Source: Acidobacteriota bacterium (lineage in GTDB: Bacteria > Acidobacteriota > UBA6911 > JACQSX01). From it: DNA of 64,000 bases. This document shows, one piece after another, positions 55,873-64,000 of this stretch. The position numbers and the translations under genes were made by a program. The stretch covers positions 276,913-340,912 of the forward strand of contig JACQSX010000010.1 of the NCBI GenBank assembly GCA_016211105.1, written 5' to 3'. Position 1 is the first letter of the stretch. Every line of letters starts with the position of its first letter. The notes below the pieces were generated by a model. It worked only from the letters and a program-made list of their open reading frames with translations. It had not been told where the DNA came from and did no database searches.

Positions 55873-57396
55873 GTGAAACTTTCAAGAGTATTGGGCGCTT
55901 TGTTGGCTTCCACGTTTCTGGTCGTTTGCTTTCTGCTGGCCGAGAGCGGCGGGGCCCCCGCGCAGGCCATAGGAAATCCCAACATGTGTGTGCAGAGCGG
56001 ATGTCACGAAAGCTTCCGGTTGAATCAAAATGCGAATCTACTGACTGTGACCGGATTTCCTGCAACGTACAATCCGGGCACAACCTATGACGTCACCGTC
56101 AGCGTCGGGAATAATCCTACCGTCAGCCCCTCGAGAGCGCTGGCAGGATTTGCGGCCTTTGTGAACAAAGATGGGACGCCTTTTACCGCATCGGTGGGCA
56201 CGTTGACCGCCGCGGATCCAGGTACACGCTTAGCGCCTTATACGGATGGCCGCGTTCAAATTACTTATGTCACGCACAACGCGCCTCGGCCCGGTTCTCC
56301 AGCCGCCAACTTTACCTTTCGTTGGACGGCGCCCTTGACCGACAGCGGGAGTGTGGTACTGGTAGTAGGTTCAAATTCAGCCAATGGAGACGGAACGCAT
56401 ACCGGGGATTTCATCAGTAAGCAGACATTCACGGCACAGGCAGGAGCAGCGTCTTGTACGTTTGCGATCAACCCTGCAAGCCAATCTTTTGCCGCCAGCG
56501 GCGGCACAGGCGACATCAACGTTGCGGCAAATGCCGACTGCAGTTGGACGGCGACCAGCAACTCTGGTTTTATTGACATCACCAACGGCGCCAGCGGCAC
56601 GGGCAACGGCGCGGTGCGGTACTCGGTAGCCGCCAACACCAGTCTGGATAGCCGTACCGGGATACTGACCGTCGCTGGTCAGACGTTTACCGTAACACAG
56701 GCGGGCGCGCAGCCTGAAAATGAGAAGCTCTTCTTTGCCCAGTTTGGAGACGGTCAACTTCAAAGCGGCCAGAAATTCGCCTCGATCCTGATTGCAATGA
56801 ATGGCTCGACTTCGCAGACGGCTTCCGGAACGGTCAAGCTGTTTGATCCCGACGGAGACCCACTTTCATTGTCCATTAACGGCACGCAAGTCAATGGCAG
56901 TTTTCGTTTCGATATTCCACCTCAGGGAATACGTTTCTTTGCCAGTGACGCCGCGGGACCGCTGGTGACGGGATCAGTCCAGGTTACCTCCACCATTCCC
57001 ATTGTCGGCACGATTCTATTTGCCAGCGGCATAGGCACTACCGGTGTGGCCGGCACCCAGCCCCTGGCCAGGTTCATGGTTCCCATCGAATCCGATGGCG
57101 CGGCGGGGGTAGATATAGGCGTAGCGGCCTCCAATCCTACATCCTCGCTGGTGGACGTGATGCTGATTTTGCGCGACAGCGATGGCAAACCCGTTGCCAA
57201 TGGAAATGCGGTTGTGTTGCTTGCCCCGAACGGCCAATTGGCTCAATTCGCGAGGGAAATCTTCAAAGATCGGGGAATTGACTTCTCGCGCTTCAGAGGA
57301 AGCCTGGAAGTGAATTCACCCGTGCCGATTAACGGCATGGCAATCCGCGTCAGTCCTGGGCAGTTCACCACGCTTCCCGTGGCGGCGATTAATTAA
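55873..57396 (+). CDS. Secreted reeler-like (choice-of-anchor-V-type) plus BACON domain protein
   Basis: Signal peptide; [74 protein letters not shown]. Confidence 0.75.
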   Translation: MKLSRVLGALLASTFLVVCFLLAESGGAPAQAIGNPNMCVQSGCHESFRLNQNANLLTVTGFPATYNPGTTYDVTVSVGNNPTVSPSRALAGFAAFVNKDGTPFTASVGTLTAADPGTRLAPYTDGRVQITYVTHNAPRPGSPAANFTFRWTAPLTDSGSVVLVVGSNSANGDGTHTGDFISKQTFTAQAGAASCTFAINPASQSFAASGGTGDINVAANADCSWTATSNSGFIDITNGASGTGNGAVRYSVAANTSLDSRTGILTVAGQTFTVTQAGAQPENEKLFFAQFGDGQLQSGQKFASILIAMNGSTSQTASGTVKLFDPDGDPLSLSINGTQVNGSFRFDIPPQGIRFFASDAAGPLVTGSVQVTSTIPIVGTILFASGIGTTGVAGTQPLARFMVPIESDGAAGVDIGVAASNPTSSLVDVMLILRDSDGKPVANGNAVVLLAPNGQLAQFAREIFKDRGIDFSRFRGSLEVNSPVPINGMAIRVSPGQFTTLPVAAIN

Positions 57397-57636
57397 TTAA
57401 GAGATTGACCGAGGGACACGAGACGTAAGGCGGCCAAGACGTTCTGCCCCGGCTCCTCCTGGAAGGCCGTTGCACCCATTTCCGGCGCCAACTCGCGCAT
57501 TTTGAATTGATTTCTAAACGAATCCTTCGGATCCATTTTTCGAGCGGCTATTCGCGACACACACATCTTAGATTTTTGCTTGACACGGCCATTCCACGGG
57601 CGTAAAAGCGAAACAAATCCTCAAAAAGGAAGGAGG

Positions 57637-60600
57637 GTGAAAGCCGTGAGCAAACGCATGAGTTTTATCTGTCTAGCGTTGGCTTTTCTTCTGAGCCGGG
57701 AAGTGATCTTTTCCCAGAGTACAAATGGAACCATTTTGGGAACCGTCAAGGATGCTACCGGAGCTGTATTGCCCGGAGTCACGATCACCGCGCGTAGTGT
57801 AGATACGGGTCAAAGTCGTGCCGTGATTTCAGATGATGTAGGTCTCTACCGGGTACGAGAGATCCCCGTTGGCAGTTACGAACTGCGGGCAGAGCTGAGC
57901 GGCTTCCAGACAGCCGTGCGCAGAGGAATTGAGCTGACAGCCGGACAAGAGGCGGTCATCGATTTTACCCTCCAGGTGGGCAATCTTGCCGAAGAAGTGG
58001 TGGTCACAGCGGAAACCCCGCTGGTGAATACTACCAGCGCCACGCTTTCAAACCTGGTCGACCAACGGCAGGTCCATGAGTTGCCTTTGAATGCCCGGGA
58101 CTTGACCCAACTCTCACTGCTTTCTCCAGGCGTGACGTATTCGCGCACAGCGTCATTTGGCACCCAGTACAGCGGGACTGCGCAATTGAAGATCTCTGTG
58201 GGTGGCGCACGAATCTGGATGACTGGGTTCTTGCTGGATGGTAACGACATTACCGACAGTTCGCGCAGCAAGAGTGTTGCCGGAGCGGCGGGCTCTCTGT
58301 TTGGCGTTGAAACGGTGCGGGAATTTCAGGTTCTCACAAATAACTATTCCGCACAACTGGGACGCTTTTCAGGGGGCGTCATCAGTTTGGTCACAAAGTC
58401 GGGCACCAATGAATTTCACGGCAGTGTTTTTGAGTTTCTCCGCAATGACAATCTGGACGCGCGCAACTTCTTCGATCCCGGAGCGCCGCCCGAGTTCAAG
58501 CGCAATCAATTTGGCTTCACTTTGGGTGGCCCGATCCAGAGAGATCAAACTTTCTTCTTTGGCAGTTACGAGGGATTCCGGGAACGCTTGGGAGTGACGT
58601 ATCGTCCACGCGTGCCTACGGTGGATGTGCGGCGCGGGATTCTGCCCGATGGAAGGAAGGTCGAGATCAATCCGAGTGTGGGACCATTCTTAGCGGTGTA
58701 TCCGCTGCCTACGCCTGGTGGCCGGGCATTCGGAGGGGGTGGAGCGGAGTACATCGTAGCAAAGACTCAACCTACCACGGATGACTTCTGGACAGGCAAG
58801 GTCGATCATGCGTTTTCCCAGTCCGATTCTTTTATGCTGCGCTACACAATCGATGTCAGCGACGTTACGCGGAACGGAAACGGACTTCCGGGAACCGGTT
58901 GGGTCTCAAATTCGGGGAATCATTATGTGACGCTTGAAGAAAAGCATATTTTCTCCTCGAATTTGATCGACACCGCTCGCTTCGGCTTCAGTCGGAACCG
59001 CTGGTCCATATTACCACCACCAGATTCTCCACCGCTGTCGATTGCGCTCATTCCCGACCAACCACTGGGGACAGTGAGCCCGGGAAGTGGGATCACCAGT
59101 CTGGGCGTCAATGTTGTGGGACAGGTCACATCGAACACATTTCAGTTCATGGATGATCTCTTCATCACCCGAGGACGGCATGATCTGAAGACGGGTTTCA
59201 GCATCACCCGGTATCAGAACAACGACTTTTTTGACTTTCAATTCCAGGGCGTTTACAACTTTAGCTCTCTGGAAGCATTCGTTACCGGGAAACCGGCAAC
59301 TTGGCTTGGTGTTTTGCCAGGCTCGGATACTCGTCGGGGCAATCGGCAAACAGTTGTCGGAATGTATGTGCAGGACGACACCAAACTGCGACCGAATGTT
59401 ACATTGAATCTTGGTTTACGATACGAATTTACTACGAGCCCCACGGAAGTAAACGGTAAAGTAGTCAACCTACGTGATCCTCTCCGCGATTCGGAAACTA
59501 CTGCTGGCGATCCTTTTTTTGAAAATCCCTCCAAGAAGAATTTTGCGCCTCGGATCGGATTTGCCTGGGATCCTTTTAAAGACGGGAAAACGTCTGTTCG
59601 TGGCGGATTTGGGATTTTTCACGACACTATGCTTTTTTACCAGTTCGCACATCCCATGCGCGATCAATTCCCTCTGCGTAAGAACATCGCTATTGACAAT
59701 CCAACTTTCCCATGTCCAGCAAGACGGTGTCCCGCCGCTTCTACCGAGGATCTGGGGAGCGCGCAGGCGCAGAATCTTCGATCGATGAGGGTAATGGAAT
59801 TTAAGCCGAACCAGCCTTACATGATGCAATGGAATTTAACGCTGCAAAGAGAAGTGGCGGGGCAAACAACCGTCACGATCGGCTACGCAGGATCGCGCGG
59901 CATCCATCTGCAGGGTTCGCATGTCGTAAACATCGCAGTTCCACAAGTCCTTCCCGATGGGCAGAAGTTTTTTGCGCCTGGCTTAGCGCGAAGGAACCCA
60001 AACTGGGATGATCTCTTCTATCTCGATTACGGCTACAGTTCTTCTTACCACGGGCTGCAATTAAGCGCAGGCAAGCGATTCGGCAGTGGACTCCAATTCC
60101 AAGGGTCGTATACAGGGTCCCGCTGTATTGACGAGGGGTCCCAGTATGGTGGGGGCGACTTCACAGGGCCGGGATACCAAGCTCAGGATCCTTTCGACGT
60201 GAAGGGGAGCAATCGAGCTTTGTGTAACCACCATGTTGGTCACAACTTTACGTTTAACTATGTCTACGCTCTGCCCATCCGGGGTCTGTCCGGGCTGGGG
60301 CAGAAGCTCCTGGAAGGATGGCAGCTCAGTGGAATCGCTAGCATATACAGTGGCCCGCCCCTTCAAATCAACTTGGGCAGTTTGGTTGACTGGAACCGGG
60401 ACCGGAATCGAGGAGATGAGAGACCAAACTTGAGGCCCGGAGCCAGCAATAGTCCGGTTCTAAGCGGCGGCAGAAGCGCCGATTTATATTTCGATCCTAA
60501 GGCGTTTGAATTGCCCCCTGCCGGCTTTTACGGCAATGTAGGGCGCAACACGCTTATTGGGCCGGGGGTCGCCACATTTGATTTCTCCATGATCAAAAGC

Positions 60601-60795
60601 ACAATGATACGGGAGAAGGCAACCCTTCAATTCCGGGCGGAATTTTTCAACCTTTTCAACCGAGCCAACTTCGGAATTCCGGCTACTTCAATTTTTGCGA
60701 ATGCGAGTGGCGCTCTGGTCAGCGGTGTTGGGAGCATTAACAGTACGACCACGACGTCGCGCCAGATCCAATTTGGGTTGAAGCTGTTGTTCTAA
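57637..60795 (+). CDS. TonB-dependent receptor with N-terminal carboxypeptidase-regulatory-like domain (Oar-like)
   Basis: GTILGTVKDATGAVLPGVTITARSVDTGQSRAVISDDVGLYRVREIPVGSYELRAELSGFQ; EEVVVTAETPLVNTTSATLSNLVDQRQVHELPLNARDLTQLSLLSPGV; C-terminal RQIQFGLKLLF. GTG 57637 after aaggaagga. Confidence 0.93.
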   Translation: MKAVSKRMSFICLALAFLLSREVIFSQSTNGTILGTVKDATGAVLPGVTITARSVDTGQSRAVISDDVGLYRVREIPVGSYELRAELSGFQTAVRRGIELTAGQEAVIDFTLQVGNLAEEVVVTAETPLVNTTSATLSNLVDQRQVHELPLNARDLTQLSLLSPGVTYSRTASFGTQYSGTAQLKISVGGARIWMTGFLLDGNDITDSSRSKSVAGAAGSLFGVETVREFQVLTNNYSAQLGRFSGGVISLVTKSGTNEFHGSVFEFLRNDNLDARNFFDPGAPPEFKRNQFGFTLGGPIQRDQTFFFGSYEGFRERLGVTYRPRVPTVDVRRGILPDGRKVEINPSVGPFLAVYPLPTPGGRAFGGGGAEYIVAKTQPTTDDFWTGKVDHAFSQSDSFMLRYTIDVSDVTRNGNGLPGTGWVSNSGNHYVTLEEKHIFSSNLIDTARFGFSRNRWSILPPPDSPPLSIALIPDQPLGTVSPGSGITSLGVNVVGQVTSNTFQFMDDLFITRGRHDLKTGFSITRYQNNDFFDFQFQGVYNFSSLEAFVTGKPATWLGVLPGSDTRRGNRQTVVGMYVQDDTKLRPNVTLNLGLRYEFTTSPTEVNGKVVNLRDPLRDSETTAGDPFFENPSKKNFAPRIGFAWDPFKDGKTSVRGGFGIFHDTMLFYQFAHPMRDQFPLRKNIAIDNPTFPCPARRCPAASTEDLGSAQAQNLRSMRVMEFKPNQPYMMQWNLTLQREVAGQTTVTIGYAGSRGIHLQGSHVVNIAVPQVLPDGQKFFAPGLARRNPNWDDLFYLDYGYSSSYHGLQLSAGKRFGSGLQFQGSYTGSRCIDEGSQYGGGDFTGPGYQAQDPFDVKGSNRALCNHHVGHNFTFNYVYALPIRGLSGLGQKLLEGWQLSGIASIYSGPPLQINLGSLVDWNRDRNRGDERPNLRPGASNSPVLSGGRSADLYFDPKAFELPPAGFYGNVGRNTLIGPGVATFDFSMIKSTMIREKATLQFRAEFFNLFNRANFGIPATSIFANASGALVSGVGSINSTTTTSRQIQFGLKLLF

Positions 60796-60924
60796 GGCAA
60801 CGGCCGTCAGAGCTACTCGAAAATGCCTCATAGAGAAAGTCTTCTTTTGATGTGTCGCCATCAGTTGATGCGTTCTACTCTTGAGGGAATTCGATGCAAA
60901 GATGGCAACAAAGGAGATCTTTCC

Positions 60925-62553
60925 ATGAAGGAAGGGAAAATTACACCATTCCGGTCGAGACCCTTAAGATCGACTGGACTTCTAGCGGTCGGCTTGCTCT
61001 CTCTGCTGGTTGTCGCCCATTGCAACAAGAAGGCCGAGGCCAAGTCTTTCCACCTTCTGGATGCGACGGTAGACGATATTCACAATGCCTACAAGTTGGG
61101 CCAACTCACGTCTCGCCAACTGGTCCAACTGTACCTTGATCGCATAGAGGCATACGACAAGAAGGGACCCAACATTAATTCGATCATAACGGTGAACCCG
61201 AAGGCCCTTGAAGACGCAGACAAACTGGATGCCGCATTGAAAACTTCTGGTCTTGTCGGTCCGCTTCACGGCATTCCGGTAATTCTTAAAGATCAGGTGG
61301 ATGCCAAGGGCATGCCGACAACCATGGGCTCGGTGTTGTTCAAGGATTACTACCCGGACAAAGACGCCTTTGTAGTGGAGAAGCTGAAAAAAGCCGGGGC
61401 CATCATTCTAGCCAAAGCCACGCTGGGTGAACTTGGAGGAGGTGACACGCACGGTTCTCTTTTTGGATCGACGCGAAACCCGTATGCATTGGATCGAACG
61501 GTAGGTGGCTCTTCGGGTGGCCCGGGAGGGAGTATTTCAGCAAACTTTGCCAGCCTAGGAATAGGGCAGGAAGGCTACGCTTCGATACGCAGGCCATCAA
61601 GCTGGAATTGTTTGGTGGGGATGAGGCCTTCAGCCGGCCTTGTAAGTCGCACCGGGGTGTTTAACGGATGGCCGACCACAACTGGTTCTCTGGGTCCGAT
61701 GACGCGCACCGTAGCAGACTTGGCCGCATTGTTGGATGTCCTGGTGGGGTATGATCCAGAAGACCCAATTACAGCGCTGGCGGTTGGCAATACTCCGCCT
61801 AGCTACAGACAATTCCTCAACAAGGATGGTCTCAAAGGCGCGCGCGTTGGGGTCTTGCGCGAGCCCATGGGTTATGAGTCGGAGCCCGGGTCAGAAGATT
61901 TCTCAAAAGTCACCGAGATATTCGACAAAGCGATTCAGGAATTGAAGGCTGCGGGGGCCAGCGTCGTTGATCCCATTGTGATTCCCAACCTAAACGAGCT
62001 GCTCGCGAAACGAGCCGGAGGCCCGGATGACGGTGAAGGGTTTAACGTGTACTTCGGCCGAAGCGCCCATGCCCCGTTCAAATCTCGTCAGGAAATGCAA
62101 CAATCACCACTGTACGCCAAGGTATTTCGATCAGCGGGAGGAAGCACGACGGGTGCCTCGGCCGCGAGATTGGCAGATCCAACGTTGCGACACTACCAAT
62201 ATCTGCTGGCGAGAGACCAGCTCATGATCCATGTGCTCAAAGTGATGGCAGATCATAAATTAGACGCCATCGTGCACAAGTCTGTGGAACACCAGCCGAC
62301 GTTGATTAGCCAAGGGGTCAATCCGCCTTACGTGAACCAGAAGGGAGCGCCGCATTTGAACACGTTCTTGATATTTGTCCCTACCATCACCGTACCGGCG
62401 GGATTTACAAGGGACAACCTTCCCGTTGGGATTAGCTTCCTTGGGAGGCCTTACAGTGAAGGAGTGGTGATAAAACTGGCCTACGCTTACGAACAGTCGA
62501 CGCACCATCGCAGACCTCCAAGCAGCACCCCGCCGCTTCAACGTGAACCCTGA
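60925..62553 (+). CDS. Amidase-signature family lipoprotein/secreted amidase
   Basis: GLLSLLVVAHCNKK lipobox-like; GPLHGIPVILKDQVDAKGMPTTMGS; GGSSGGPGGSISANFASLGIGQEGYASIRRPSSWNCLVGMRPSAGLVSRTGV. ATG 60925 with aaggaga. Confidence 0.9.
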   Translation: MKEGKITPFRSRPLRSTGLLAVGLLSLLVVAHCNKKAEAKSFHLLDATVDDIHNAYKLGQLTSRQLVQLYLDRIEAYDKKGPNINSIITVNPKALEDADKLDAALKTSGLVGPLHGIPVILKDQVDAKGMPTTMGSVLFKDYYPDKDAFVVEKLKKAGAIILAKATLGELGGGDTHGSLFGSTRNPYALDRTVGGSSGGPGGSISANFASLGIGQEGYASIRRPSSWNCLVGMRPSAGLVSRTGVFNGWPTTTGSLGPMTRTVADLAALLDVLVGYDPEDPITALAVGNTPPSYRQFLNKDGLKGARVGVLREPMGYESEPGSEDFSKVTEIFDKAIQELKAAGASVVDPIVIPNLNELLAKRAGGPDDGEGFNVYFGRSAHAPFKSRQEMQQSPLYAKVFRSAGGSTTGASAARLADPTLRHYQYLLARDQLMIHVLKVMADHKLDAIVHKSVEHQPTLISQGVNPPYVNQKGAPHLNTFLIFVPTITVPAGFTRDNLPVGISFLGRPYSEGVVIKLAYAYEQSTHHRRPPSSTPPLQREP

Positions 62554-62647
62554 GGGAATAATTCGGCGCCGCACGTGTAAAGCAAGCGGACTGTGGAATG
62601 CGGAATGGCAATTTAACTTCAAATCCGCACTCACTTGTCCGTTCCCT

Positions 62648-62770
62648 GAGAACGTGTGAAGAAATTGGCATACCATCTCTGCCGCGCCAGGCTATCGCGA
62701 CTGTAGAGACGCCCCGCCGGGGCGTCTCTACGAACCGATGGGATCGATTTCGATTTTTTCACACGTTCTG
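62648..62770. mobile_element. ~123-bp MITE-like element: AGAACGTGTGAARAAAT terminal inverted repeats plus central hairpin
   Basis: Left GAGAACGTGTGAAGAAATTGG; right end reverse complement CAGAACGTGTGAAAAAATCGA; central GTAGAGACGCCCCG-C-CGGGGCGTCTCTAC hairpin 62703..62731. Confidence 0.78.
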
Positions 62771-63145
62771 ACGATAGCGGCTCGAATTTTCCCCCACTTT
62801 CTTAGTTGTGCGGCTTGCACCGCTGTAACAAGTCCGCGGAGTGGGCATCCAGAGTTGTAGGCCCAGGTTTTTCTGGTTGACATCCTAAGGGAAATGTGGC
62901 GTATAGAGGCTCAAATGACGTCGAGAGGGCATTTTCATGACTGCAGAAGAGCGCTGCTTCTCACGGGAACAATCGTGTGCGCTAGATGTCTTGGGAACGC
63001 TGCGCACTTTTTCTCGTCCACGAAGCCTCTCTGCCTGCGGTCTCTCACGATCTGGCTTGCGTTTAGCTTTGGCGATTCTTGGCGGCGAACATCTGCCTAA
63101 TAGTGGCCTTTGCTCAAAATTTTGGAATCAGTGGACGAATATTTC

Positions 63146-64000
63146 ATGAAGCGCGCAATACGGCTAGCACGCTGTGGCCGGAAAATCAGCGGGTCCGGAG
63201 TTCTTTTGTCCCTGATGCGGTTTTCCGTACTCCTCCTGCTCGCAGGATCCACATCGCCGTTGCTTGCCGTCACTATCGCGGGGACTGTATACATCGACGT
63301 AAATGGCAACGGCATCGCGGACGGTGCTGAGTGGGATGGACCTTCTCCCTTGCCTGGATGGACTATCTTCCTGGATACCGATAACGATGGGAGACTGGAT
63401 ACCGGCGAGACTTCCGTAACCACGGATCAAAACGGGGTCTTTGAGTTTTCAGGTCTGTCGCCCGGAACCTATAGAGTCCGAGAGGTGGTGCAATCGGGAT
63501 GGGAACAAACCACAACCAACCCATCTCCTGTCATTCTCCTTCTGCCGGGCTCAGAGGCAATCGTGCACTTTGGCGTCTTCAAGCTCATCCAGATCAGCGG
63601 AGTGAAGTTTGAGGACATCGACCTTGACAATAACAGAGATTCAGGGGAGTCGGGACTGCAAGGCTGGATGATTTTCATCGATAGCGACGACGACGGAAAC
63701 AAGGACTTGGGAGAGACTTCGGATACGACGGACTCCCTGGGCGCCTACACTTTCTCGAATGTGGGCCCTGGAACCTATAAGATCCGCGAGGTGGAAAATC
63801 AGCCGGGGTGGGATAATTCAACAAGTCCATATCACACGGTCGTAGCGTCCAGCGGTACGAATGTTACCGGCAAAGACTTTGGCAACTTCCGCTATGCCGC
63901 AGTCACAGGGCAAAAGTTCGAGGACATCGATGGAGACGGTGTCAAGGATGCTGGAGAACCGGGACTGCCAGGTTGGAGAATCTTCATCGACAAGTCAGAT
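63146..64000 (+). CDS. Secreted SdrD-B-like repeat protein, 3'-truncated by window edge
   Basis: Open frame to the window end, absent from the ORF track: ..RFSVLLLLAGSTSPLLAVTIAGTVYIDVNGNGIADGAEWDGPSPLPGWTIFLDTDNDGRLDTGE..; three tandem SdrD-like repeats (GVKFEDIDLDNNRDSGESGLQGWMIFIDSDDDG). The start could also be ATG 63215. Confidence 0.85.
   Translation, partial: MKRAIRLARCGRKISGSGVLLSLMRFSVLLLLAGSTSPLLAVTIAGTVYIDVNGNGIADGAEWDGPSPLPGWTIFLDTDNDGRLDTGETSVTTDQNGVFEFSGLSPGTYRVREVVQSGWEQTTTNPSPVILLLPGSEAIVHFGVFKLIQISGVKFEDIDLDNNRDSGESGLQGWMIFIDSDDDGNKDLGETSDTTDSLGAYTFSNVGPGTYKIREVENQPGWDNSTSPYHTVVASSGTNVTGKDFGNFRYAAVTGQKFEDIDGDGVKDAGEPGLPGWRIFIDKSD

Noticed and set aside
62894-63100. 68-aa plus-strand ORF before the SdrD-like gene
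   Set aside because: No family features and overlapping alternative ORFs; the region looks non-coding.
1-64000. tRNA/rRNA genes
   Set aside because: Intergenic regions were scanned by eye for the T-loop consensus and acceptor symmetry without a convincing hit. tRNAscan-SE/Infernal would be needed to exclude them.

Overview
64-kb window that reads like an Acidobacteriota-type chromosome segment. The taxonomic guess rests on two very large Oar/TonB-like receptors, many secreted beta-propeller, FG-GAP and SdrD-type proteins, and abundant dispersed palindromic repeats; it is inference only. From left to right: a 5'-truncated TonB-dependent receptor; a YVTN beta-propeller protein; a PhoR/PhoB-like two-component pair; a RelE/AbrB toxin-antitoxin pair; glgC; a pstS-pstC-pstA-pstB-phoU cluster; an RND efflux operon; an RraA-like protein; a YheT-like hydrolase. 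From about 23.5 to 52.5 kb there is an exopolysaccharide/glycosylation island: methyltransferase, six GT4-type and one GT2-type glycosyltransferases, two GT39-like membrane transferases, an alkaline-phosphatase-superfamily protein and a WbaP-like initiating transferase. Two giant secreted proteins with homologous C-terminal repeats lie inside this island. After it come lgt, a cytochrome/beta-barrel pair, a second TonB receptor, an amidase, and an SdrD-like protein that runs off the right edge. No rRNA, tRNA or CRISPR was recognised by eye. The most unusual signals are: (a) at least three families of small dispersed repeats, including two MITE-like elements with terminal inverted repeats; (b) a 7-bp-period inverted tandem array between pstB and phoU; (c) repeat-like in-frame insertions inside glycosyltransferase genes, supported by paralogs in the same window; (d) a duplicated module of coiled-coil protein plus membrane GT39; (e) paired giant surface proteins with a shared C-terminal WxLAEGxT repeat region; (f) a monoheme cytochrome/beta-barrel fusion next to a Cx4CH reeler-like protein.
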